Source of the DNA: a virus
Virus record (IMG/VR): IMGVR_UViG_3300021424_000256
Location: 1-22,454 of that record
Strand: one strand, 5' to 3'
DNA length: 22,454 bases
Part shown: positions 15,622-22,454 of the stretch, piece after piece
Layout of the letters: each line of letters starts with the position of its first letter
Numbering within the stretch: position 1 is the first letter of the stretch
Position numbers and translations under genes: made by a program
Notes under the pieces: model-generated
Seen by the model: the letters and a program-made list of their open reading frames with translations, nothing else
Databases searched by the model: none
What the model was told of the DNA's origin: nothing

Positions 15622-18600
15622 TTAATATTTTTTCTCTACTTTGTCAATATATGAATACCCATCAAATTCAAAACATATTTCATCTGTATTGAACTTCAAG
15701 AATTTTTGTTTTTCTTTTTCAAAAGAAAGGTTCAACCACCAATCAAAAGCGTGCCAACCATACTTTTCGATTATGTATTTAAAATAATATTTATGTTTTT
15801 TTGAAAAAATATACAAATAAGTTCCCCACATACAATCGATTTCATAGATGTTTTCATGAATTTTTTTATTTAAATCTATTCCGTGAACCGATTTTCCAAA
15901 TGTAAATATTTTATAATCAGTTTCATCTAAAACTCTAATCGCTTCATCAAAATATTTTTTGAAATTTTGCGGATCAACTAATATTTTTGCATCACCTTCG
16001 GCAATAACTAAATAATCATAATCATTTTCATCATTAAAAAATTCTAAAATAGCGTCGATGTGAGCTTTATAACATCCATAATGACGCGCTGTCAAACCAA
16101 ATTCATCATGTTTTTTATCTAATTCAATCCAATGATTGTTGTTTTCAAAAACTTGTATTTTTTCAGGAATTTCATTGTATAATATCGAATCTTTTATTGA
16201 GTAATTAAAATTTTCAATCAAGGAAAATGATGACTTTATATTTTCAATAGATAAAAGCTCTTTTTTTCCCTTTCTATCACAAATCAAGTGTTTTAAAAGG
16301 ATTTTTGGTTTTTCAATATCTTTAATTAACAAATTAATTTTTTCTTTAACCATTTCAAAAGAAATTTCTTTTGTACATTCAAAATTTTTATTTCGTGGAC
16401 ACCAAGCCCAATTATTTTTATCGAAATATATATTTATATCATTCCAACAACTGTTGCATACGTTTTTATTATGAACTCTATATGGAGTATGAAATTCTGA
16501 TTTAGGGTCAGAAAATCCAGAAATCATTATAACTGGTTTATTTAAGCCCCAGGCCAACCAACTTAAACCCGATCCTAAACCAATAAAAAATTCACAAAAA
16601 TATAAATCATTAATTCGATCTGATAATGGTTTATCGCCAGTTTCATCGATTGAATTAAATGGGATATGATTAATATGTTCACCATATCCTATGTTGTTAT
16701 TTTTATCAATAGAAATAACTTCATATCCTAAAGATTTAACATAATCCACAATTTGATTCCAACCATCAGGATTATTCCAAAATTTAGCTTGACAAGTAGA
16801 TAAAGAGCCTATGCATACATATTTTTTATTAAATTTATTTTTTAAATTATCTGGTAATGAAATTTTTGGTTGAATTTCAAAATATTCTAAACCTAAAATT
16901 TTAAAAGCTAATTCTTGTAAATTAAATTGATTCCATCTAATTCCATTTACATCAAAACAACCTAACGAATAATCTGAATTAATTGGCTTTTCATTGTAAT
17001 TATGAAATTCAATATTAGGATATGTTTTTTCAAATAATTCTTTATAAGGAGTATAATATTTAATTTTGCAATTTTTAATTTTTTGAAAATGATCTACCAC
17101 AGGAACCCACGCTATATTATCACCCAAAGATCCCGATTCATTAACTATGTGAATTGTTTTTTCTTGAAAAGCGTAAATAATACCTTTTTTATCTGAAAGG
17201 CTGTCAGTTGCTTGACATTGTAAATTATAACCTTCTATATGAAAACCATTATCTTTAAGTTTTTTTATAATACAGTCATTTAAAATTGCGCCATCATTAT
17301 GATGATACTCTATTATAAAAGATTTAATTTTCTTGATTATTTCATTATTTAAAGATTTAAATATTTTGTATTCAAATCCTTCAATATCCATTTTTAATAA
17401 ATCAACTGTTTGCAAACAATGTTTTTCCAAAAGAGTTTCTAAATTAATTGATTTAATTTTTAACGCATTGAAATTTTTATGTTTGAAATTATTTTCATAA
17501 TCAGCTTCTTTTTGTTTTTCTATATCAAAAGAAGTTAACGTGGAATCCTCACATGTTATTAATTCAATTTCTCCATTTTCATTTGATAAAGCCTGATTTT
17601 CGCAAAAAACGTTATTAAAATCACAAAAAGTTTTTTGTAAAACATCAAAAGACTTCGATGGTTCTAAAGCTATAATTTTTTTAGCTTTTCTAGATAAACA
17701 AAAATCAGCAAAAGTTCCACAACTAGCACCGATATCTATAATAATCATGTTCTCTTTTACCGCTTTTTTATAAAAAGGTTTGGAATAAAAATCCAAACTC
17801 TGGGAAAAGAAATTATCATGCAAAGCCAAATCTGTTTCTGGATCAAAGACGAATTGAACCGCATGTTTATTTTTTTTGAAAGTTTTATCAATCGGTATTT
17901 CAATATTAAATAGTAATTTGTTATTTTTATAAGCGATAAATTTGAAACCAGTAAAAATATCTAAATCAAGTTTTTGATCTTTAGTTGGATAAATATTATA
18001 TTCCCAACCTCTTATAATCGAAAAATCTTTTCGATTAAAAATAGAACATAAATTTAAATTTTTTCTCAAATCTTTTGCAATCAATATCACATCTTTAATA
18101 TCTTTAGATGTATAATAATATAAAGTATTGTTTTGTTTATCGTATTTAAAAGACAATCCAGAAAGATCAATAGATTTATCACAATAAATTGTATCAAAAT
18201 TTAAATTTATCAACGACGATTGTTCATTCTTCTCTAAAGATGTGCTAATTACTTCGTTTTTTACTGAGAAAAACAGATTATCTTTTTCATCGTAAACGTT
18301 AAAAACTACTGGTCCTGTAATGTTTTTAGTATTATTTAATGCTGAAAAATACTCACAATTACCGTCTAACCAAAAAGAATCTTCATAAAGACAAAAATTT
18401 GTTTTTTCATCAAAAAATTTAATTTTAGCTTTTACATTAAAAATAGAATTATTTCTGTATTCGATTCCTAATTTATTATCTGTGAATTTAACAAATGAAA
18501 CATTTTTATTATTTAATTCCATAAAATTATTAAAAGCTATTTTTGCTGACTTGACCCATGAAAAATTATCTCGAATAAAATGAGATTCTTCAATTGATTT

Positions 18601-20832
18601 TTCTAAAAATTTATTATAGTTTTGGTATACGTCCAACATTTTCTTTTTCAAGTCTTCAAAATCAGGAATGTAGTAATCTCCTTGAACATTTTTACAGAAT
18701 TGCTCTGAAATATAATTACTAGCATTTTCTGTATTCTTGATTTTAACTGGAATACCACGGTTTTTAGCAAACTCCAATTGCGCACTACATTCAGAATAAA
18801 TAGATGGAACGCCACACGCCATTGCTTCAATTAATGGTAGATTCCAACCTTCAGCTTTAGAACAAGATAAAAATACATGAATCGATTTTAAATGATCAAT
18901 ATAATCTTCACGATTTAAAAAATTTAATATTTTAATATTTTCACTTTCCAAATCAAAATGTTTTAAACGATTATGAGTGCTTTTTAAACCATCAATATCA
19001 TGAGGATTATCAACAGAAAGTAATAATTCAACGTTTTTGTTATTGCCAAATGATTCTTTGAAACATCTGATAATGCTCTTTGTGCTTTTTCTTTCGTCCC
19101 ATCTTCCAAAAATAGCAAAAGTAAATTTATTCTTTAATTTTTTATTTTCTAAATTAAAGATTTTAGAATCCACACCTAAAGGCACAACTTTAATTTTATC
19201 TTTGGGTAAATCTTGTTTAATCAAGCATTCTTTCTGCCATTCAGATGGAACCCAAATTTGATTAAATGTTTTTAATTGTTTTACGAAATCATTTGGAAAT
19301 TCAGTAGTTTCATACATTGTGTATGCAATTTTAGGACCACGGTAATTTTCATAAAAATAATAATGATTTAATTCATTAATGATTAAATTAACTTGCGGTT
19401 CAAAATTTGCAGTATAATTATAAATAGGAAAATCACTCCTAGAATGATCTGAATTATATAAAGTTTGAAGATGAAGAATTTTTTTATGCTCGTCTTCTAT
19501 ATCTAAATCGTGAGGTGTTGAATTATAACCTTTCCAACCGTGAGCAACTGTATAATTTCGAACTTTTACATTACATAAATTATTTAACTCTGGAAGTAAA
19601 TTTTGACACAAAGAATTAAATCCTCCAGTACCCACAAAACTACAATGAGTTAATACCTTTAAATTGTTTTTATCTAATTCAGACAAATGTTCCATAGCAA
19701 TATCCGCCGCATTTTCCCAAGTAAAAACTTTTCTTATATCATTTGATTCTTCTAAAGCTTTATTTTTATAAAAATCATAATTACGATAAACTTCAAGCAT
19801 TTGTTTTTTTAAATCTTCAAAGTCCGGCTCACACCAATAACCAGGAGAATTTTGATTTTTATTTTGTTCGAAATCTTCAGCCAAAACAAGATTTTTTATT
19901 TTAACTGGAATGCCTTTATTTTGTGCAAATTCTAATTGCCCACCATAATTTGAATAAATAGAAGGCGTACCACATGCCATCGCTTCTATTAATGGAATAT
20001 TCCAACCTTCTCCCCTTGCACAAGATAGAAAAACATGACCTCTTTGAAGATATGATATATAATCTTCTTGATTAGGGAAATTTAATATTTTGATGTTGGG
20101 GGCTGATAAATTATATTTTTTTAATCGTTCTTCTGTATTAGAACATCCGTCATTATAAAACCCGTTTTCAACTGATAAAATCAATTCAACATTTTTATCA
20201 TGTTTGAATAAATCAATAAAACATTGAATTATTTCTTTTGTACTTTTTCTGTCTGACCACGCACCGAAAATAATAAATCTAAATTTATTGTCGTTATATT
20301 TTGTTTTTTTAGGAAAATAAATTTTAGAATCAACAGCCTCTGGTACAACTTTAATTTTTCCAGCAAAAAACCCTTGCTCAACAAGCATTTGAGCCTGCCA
20401 TTTTGAAGCCACCCAAACTTGATCAAATTCTTTTAATTTTTCAAAAAAATTATTTGGATATAAAGAGTTCTCCCAAACATTATACGCTATTTTATAACCT
20501 TTATAAGAATCATAAAAATAATAATGATCAACAGTATTTAATATAATATTAACATCAGGAACAAAAGATGAATCATAATTATAAAGTGGAAAATCCTTTC
20601 GTTCTTTTTCTGGCGTCCATAAAGTTTGCTGATGTAATAATTTTTTATCTAAATCATTAACATCTGAACCATGAGGATTACCATCTTCGCAAGGATAACC
20701 TTTCCAATTTTTACCGATAGTAAAATTTCTGATTTTTAAATTGGTTTTTTCACTAAGTTTTCTAAAAAAACCTTGAGAGTGGGCGTTATATCCTGTTTTT
20801 CCAACATGGCTCGTATGAGCTAAAATATTCAT
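15622..20832 (-). CDS. Giant multidomain glycan enzyme: GT4-GT4-beta-FkbM-GT9-GT25-like
   Basis: 1736 residues in one frame. Domains: (1) GT4, 1-390, EGWNIPLIEAMACG with Glu275/Glu283; (2) a second GT4, 391-777, EGWNLPLIEAMACG with Glu661/Glu669, clearly a tandem duplicate; (3) a beta-rich linker, 778 to about 1010, resembling the beta-sandwich that precedes GT9 modules in autotransporter heptosyltransferases; (4) FkbM-type methyltransferase, about 1015-1225, DIGASCGT (1033-1040) and LLKMDIEGFE (Asp1149, Glu1151); (5) GT9, 1226 to about 1535, GSLGD (1234-1238) and Cys1459/1462/1478/1486 in the iron-finger spacing; (6) GT25-like, about 1540-1736, TARHYGCYKAH (Cys1587) and VIAEGDAK (1610-1616) where EDD is usual. 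No signal peptide or membrane segment, so cytoplasmic. It should build and methylate a short glycan; acceptor unknown. Its own promoter lies just upstream. Confidence 0.9.
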   Translation of the reverse strand: MNILAHTSHVGKTGYNAHSQGFFRKLSEKTNLKIRNFTIGKNWKGYPCEDGNPHGSDVNDLDKKLLHQQTLWTPEKERKDFPLYNYDSSFVPDVNIILNTVDHYYFYDSYKGYKIAYNVWENSLYPNNFFEKLKEFDQVWVASKWQAQMLVEQGFFAGKIKVVPEAVDSKIYFPKKTKYNDNKFRFIIFGAWSDRKSTKEIIQCFIDLFKHDKNVELILSVENGFYNDGCSNTEERLKKYNLSAPNIKILNFPNQEDYISYLQRGHVFLSCARGEGWNIPLIEAMACGTPSIYSNYGGQLEFAQNKGIPVKIKNLVLAEDFEQNKNQNSPGYWCEPDFEDLKKQMLEVYRNYDFYKNKALEESNDIRKVFTWENAADIAMEHLSELDKNNLKVLTHCSFVGTGGFNSLCQNLLPELNNLCNVKVRNYTVAHGWKGYNSTPHDLDIEDEHKKILHLQTLYNSDHSRSDFPIYNYTANFEPQVNLIINELNHYYFYENYRGPKIAYTMYETTEFPNDFVKQLKTFNQIWVPSEWQKECLIKQDLPKDKIKVVPLGVDSKIFNLENKKLKNKFTFAIFGRWDERKSTKSIIRCFKESFGNNKNVELLLSVDNPHDIDGLKSTHNRLKHFDLESENIKILNFLNREDYIDHLKSIHVFLSCSKAEGWNLPLIEAMACGVPSIYSECSAQLEFAKNRGIPVKIKNTENASNYISEQFCKNVQGDYYIPDFEDLKKKMLDVYQNYNKFLEKSIEESHFIRDNFSWVKSAKIAFNNFMELNNKNVSFVKFTDNKLGIEYRNNSIFNVKAKIKFFDEKTNFCLYEDSFWLDGNCEYFSALNNTKNITGPVVFNVYDEKDNLFFSVKNEVISTSLEKNEQSSLINLNFDTIYCDKSIDLSGLSFKYDKQNNTLYYYTSKDIKDVILIAKDLRKNLNLCSIFNRKDFSIIRGWEYNIYPTKDQKLDLDIFTGFKFIAYKNNKLLFNIEIPIDKTFKKNKHAVQFVFDPETDLALHDNFFSQSLDFYSKPFYKKAVKENMIIIDIGASCGTFADFCLSRKAKKIIALEPSKSFDVLQKTFCDFNNVFCENQALSNENGEIELITCEDSTLTSFDIEKQKEADYENNFKHKNFNALKIKSINLETLLEKHCLQTVDLLKMDIEGFEYKIFKSLNNEIIKKIKSFIIEYHHNDGAILNDCIIKKLKDNGFHIEGYNLQCQATDSLSDKKGIIYAFQEKTIHIVNESGSLGDNIAWVPVVDHFQKIKNCKIKYYTPYKELFEKTYPNIEFHNYNEKPINSDYSLGCFDVNGIRWNQFNLQELAFKILGLEYFEIQPKISLPDNLKNKFNKKYVCIGSLSTCQAKFWNNPDGWNQIVDYVKSLGYEVISIDKNNNIGYGEHINHIPFNSIDETGDKPLSDRINDLYFCEFFIGLGSGLSWLAWGLNKPVIMISGFSDPKSEFHTPYRVHNKNVCNSCWNDINIYFDKNNWAWCPRNKNFECTKEISFEMVKEKINLLIKDIEKPKILLKHLICDRKGKKELLSIENIKSSFSLIENFNYSIKDSILYNEIPEKIQVFENNNHWIELDKKHDEFGLTARHYGCYKAHIDAILEFFNDENDYDYLVIAEGDAKILVDPQNFKKYFDEAIRVLDETDYKIFTFGKSVHGIDLNKKIHENIYEIDCMWGTYLYIFSKKHKYYFKYIIEKYGWHAFDWWLNLSFEKEKQKFLKFNTDEICFEFDGYSYIDKVEKKY

Positions 20833-20848
20833 CCTAAAATTATTAAAT

Positions 20849-20894
20849 ACGTTACTCTAAAAATTGAAAAATGTCAACACTTTTTTTAAAAAAA
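20849..20894 (-). promoter_or_regulatory. Sigma-70-type promoter of the giant enzyme
   Basis: On the minus strand: T7A7 tract (20881-20894), 3 bases, perfect -35 TTGACA (20872-20877), 17-base spacer, -10-like TAACGT (20849-20854), then ATG at 20832. The T7A7 tract could act as an UP element. The same layout occurs before the HNH gene. Predicted start about 10 bases before the ATG. Confidence 0.6.
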
Positions 20895-20899
20895 TAAAA

Positions 20900-21148
20900 T
20901 CACAAATTTATAATATTAACATCATCAAGAAAAGTAAAAATAGATTCTTCGTTTTTATATTCATTATCTAATGACAAAATCAAAGCACCTTCTTTGTTAT
21001 AAAATAAAAACATAAATCTCTTTTTCAAATCAGGATTTAAACTTATGTAATGCTCAACTCCAAATTCTATAAAAATTTCAGTTTCATAATAAACGCGACT
21101 ATTATAATAATAATCAATTACTTTAACTTTAGTATATATCGGTTGCAA
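20900..21148 (-). CDS. Unknown small protein, start uncertain
   Basis: The longest frame with a standard start begins at TTG (21148), giving 82 residues (LQPIYTKVKVIDYYYNSRV...). The frame stays open for about 30 further codons upstream and reads like real protein (TEEIHFLRWFDDKNGVYVTN), so translation may begin nearer 21226, where the only initiator-like codon is a rare ATT. The protein is Tyr/Phe/Ile-rich with an acidic C-terminus, probably a compact alpha/beta fold. It follows the 106-residue gene and ends in TGA just before the giant enzyme's promoter. I recognise no family. Confidence 0.5.
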   Translation of the reverse strand: MQPIYTKVKVIDYYYNSRVYYETEIFIEFGVEHYISLNPDLKKRFMFLFYNKEGALILSLDNEYKNEESIFTFLDDVNIINL

Positions 21149-21237
21149 AATATTGCTTCTGTTAGTTACATAAACGCCGTTTTTATCGTCGAACCATCTT
21201 AAAAAATGTATTTCTTCAGTATTAATATAAATCTATA

Positions 21238-21558
21238 TTAAACGTCTTCTTTAGCTATAAACTCTTTAATCATTGTAGTAAAAAATTTCTCAAATCCTAG
21301 TTTTTTAATACACTCACTGATTTTTTTAGAAGCAACCATCTTGCCCACAATTTCACCCTCTATATAATCATATTCATCATCGTCATCATCTATTGTAAAT
21401 ATATGGGGATTATCGACTTTTAATATAATAACTTCTATAGTAGTTAAATCACCATCATAATGAGAAAATGATATTTTGCGCTTATAGATACCCTCATCAT
21501 CCGGTATCGCCGCCATTTTATGTCCGCGACCGTCTTTATATATTAACACATAGTTCAT
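21238..21558 (-). CDS. Unknown acidic small protein
   Basis: 106 residues from ATG 21558, chosen over ATG 21582 because it overlaps the upstream stop as TAATG, a coupling signal, and reads MNYVLIYKDGRGH. The middle contains an acidic run TIDDDDDEYDYIEGEIVGKM. The C-terminal half is helical (KKISECIKKLGFEKFFTTMI). No membrane segment. It is translated with the HNH nuclease gene and may be an accessory or inhibitor protein, but nothing in the sequence decides this. Confidence 0.6.
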   Translation of the reverse strand: MNYVLIYKDGRGHKMAAIPDDEGIYKRKISFSHYDGDLTTIEVIILKVDNPHIFTIDDDDDEYDYIEGEIVGKMVASKKISECIKKLGFEKFFTTMIKEFIAKEDV

Positions 21559-21920
21559 TATATAATATAATCGTTGTAACAACCAGTATTTAAATAATTA
21601 ATTGCACTATATAACAAATCAACATCATCATTAAAACGTCCTATGCCTAAATTACAACTATTACATATATATCCTCTAAAAGAATCAGTAAAGTGGCAAT
21701 GATCTAATATCCAAGATTCAGTGTGTTGATGGCAGATGGGACATGGTCCCGGAGGAGGTGGGGGGTTCTGTAATTTCAACTTACTTCTTATATTAGACAG
21801 ATGTCGGGCGCAATGAATACATGTATTCTTTCTACCAGCTTTATTTGTTGAAAAGAACGGAAATTCTTCTATATTTCTTTCTATATGACAACAACGGCAT
21901 TTTTTTTGAGATATTACCAT
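21558..21920 (-). CDS. Endonuclease VII-type HNH nuclease
   Basis: 120 residues. N-terminal CxxC pairs Cys8/Cys11 and Cys34/Cys37 could bind one zinc. After a Pro run (PPPPPGP) comes the endonuclease VII core: CPIC (Cys60, Cys63), LDHCH (Asp73, His74), FRGYICNSCNLGIGRF (Cys86, Cys89, Asn90) and a C-terminal helix YSAINYL. This reproduces the zinc and Asp-His...Asn active-site arrangement of T4 endonuclease VII, which resolves Holliday junctions and debranches DNA before packaging. Many phages carry extra copies that act as free-standing mobile nucleases, so either role is possible. It is first in a three-gene unit with its own promoter. Confidence 0.9.
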   Translation of the reverse strand: MVISQKKCRCCHIERNIEEFPFFSTNKAGRKNTCIHCARHLSNIRSKLKLQNPPPPPGPCPICHQHTESWILDHCHFTDSFRGYICNSCNLGIGRFNDDVDLLYSAINYLNTGCYNDYII

Positions 21921-22160
21921 ATAAAGTTATAGAAAAAAGGGCCGTTTTATTTTTTTGATGTTAGATGTATAAAGGATGTTTTGTCAAGTAAGTTTTTTTA
22001 AAAAAAGGGGGGGGGATATAGAGAGTTTTTTCTGATATAAGATGATATGTTCTGAGGATAGGAGAATATATATGATTGAAGAAATTGGAGATTGAGGAAA
22101 CCCTCCCCCCCCTCTACGCTGAAAAAAGCAAGTTGTAAATTTTTCAAAAAAATGGGGGGG
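21921..22160. other. Non-coding stretch with G/C homopolymers
   Basis: No convincing gene. It holds the HNH promoter and three striking homopolymers: G9 (22007-22015, directly after T7A7), C8 (22105-22112) and G7 (22154-22160, after A7T). Such runs occur nowhere else in this AT-rich window. The 97-codon minus-strand frame across it consists of homopolymer translation and is not credible. Possible slippage tracts, structured DNA or low-quality sequence at a join. Confidence 0.7.
21958..22006 (-). promoter_or_regulatory. Sigma-70-type promoter of the HNH gene
   Basis: On the minus strand: T7A7 tract (21993-22006), 5 bases, perfect -35 TTGACA (21982-21987), 18-base spacer, -10-like TAACAT (21958-21963). 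The ATG at 21920 is 37 bases further on. Its layout matches the promoter of the giant enzyme. Confidence 0.6.
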
Positions 22161-22454
22161 TCACAGCGTTGGCATGGTTCATGCTGGATGCGGTAAGCGT
22201 GCCAAGTGCGATTCCCAGGTGAATTGGCATGAAACTTCTTTGGAAGAAAAGTTGTCCGAAAGATTGACGGCAACCTAGGTTCCTGCCACACTCTTCTCCG
22301 TGATGAACAACGAACTACTCGATCCTCAGTCAGAGATTTATCCCCTCGCGTCCGTGAGCCTCGAAGAGGTTTACGATCACCCCAACATCGGGCCGCTGCC
22401 CGAGTGCTGGGGTGGCAAGCTCAATACCCCTGAAGACCTCGATTGAAAAATCTG
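22161..22454. other. GC-rich block of different composition at right end
   Basis: By hand count about 52% of these bases are G or C, against 20-30% in neighbouring genes. It contains a perfect 10-bp palindrome AACCTAGGTT (22272-22281), a 34-codon plus-strand frame (22174-22278, MVHAGCGKRAK, ending TAG) and the ORF at 22303-22446. It is either recently acquired DNA or a chimeric assembly join. Confidence 0.7.
22303..22446 (+). CDS. Possible small GC-rich ORF (47 aa)
   Basis: ATG to TGA, 47 residues (MNNELLDPQSEIYPL ... CWGGKLNTPEDLD), about 56% GC with G/C-favoured third positions (CTC, GCG, TCC, GTG, AGC), unlike any other gene in the window. The composition of the peptide is protein-like and soluble. 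No SD sequence precedes it. I do not recognise a family. It could be a complete small protein or a gene belonging to another replicon. Confidence 0.35.
   Translation: MNNELLDPQSEIYPLASVSLEEVYDHPNIGPLPECWGGKLNTPEDLD

Noticed and set aside
15619-15647. TTGACA-17-TAATTT before the 125-residue gene
   Set aside because: The -35 is inside the giant enzyme's coding end (Ile-Asp-Lys codons), the -10 is weak, it lacks the T7A7 tract and would leave almost no leader; probably chance.
21998-22291. 97-codon minus-strand ORF
   Set aside because: It crosses G/C homopolymers and the composition shift, ends in a homopolymer-derived peptide (YPPPFF) and has no family resemblance.
1-22454. tRNA genes, integrase, transposase or reverse transcriptase (DGR)
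   Set aside because: None seen on either strand by reading; a tRNA scan was not possible.

Overview
The window looks like a large tailed-phage (Caudoviricetes) genome segment, most of it AT-rich. A packaging and capsid module (PhoH-like ATPase, sigma-like factor, ERCC4-type nuclease, terminase, portal, protease-scaffold, cement-like protein, major capsid protein, collagen-like fibre) is followed by an accessory block dominated by glycan enzymes. Almost everything lies on the minus strand. None of the start codons I inspected has a recognisable Shine-Dalgarno sequence. Leaders are A/T-only, often ending TATATG, which fits hosts that initiate without SD, such as Bacteroidota; that host guess is inference.

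Region 1 (13381 down to 1, minus strand) reads as one long, tightly packed gene series: PhoH-like ATPase, zinc-ribbon protein, sigma-like factor with a Cys-rich insertion, a protein with two HTH-like segments, C2H2 finger plus ERCC4 nuclease, large terminase, an inserted SAM methyltransferase, portal, protease-scaffold fusion, cement-like protein, major capsid protein, a strong intrinsic terminator, then a SAP-like protein, a small virion-type protein and a collagen-like fibre that runs off the left edge.

Region 2 (13408-20832) is a glycosylation island: a plus-strand GT4 glycosyltransferase and, convergent with it, a 1736-residue multidomain enzyme (GT4-GT4-beta domain-FkbM methyltransferase-GT9-GT25-like), a small companion protein, and a separate GT9 gene split by one in-frame TAA. 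It is markedly more AT-rich than the capsid genes.

Region 3 (20900-21920) has two small unknown genes and an endonuclease VII-type HNH nuclease. The HNH gene and the giant enzyme are each preceded by the same promoter layout (T7A7 tract, TTGACA, 17-18 bases, TAACRT).

Region 4 (21921-22454) is a non-coding stretch with G/C homopolymers followed by about 290 bases of roughly 52% GC carrying a 47-codon plus-strand ORF. This is either foreign DNA or an assembly join.

The most interesting idea is that the glycosyltransferases decorate the phage's own collagen-like Gly-Thr-Ser fibre. The GT25 family includes animal collagen galactosyltransferases, and enzymes with the GT9 iron-finger pattern O-glycosylate Ser/Thr-rich surface proteins. 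The link is inferred from co-occurrence only.
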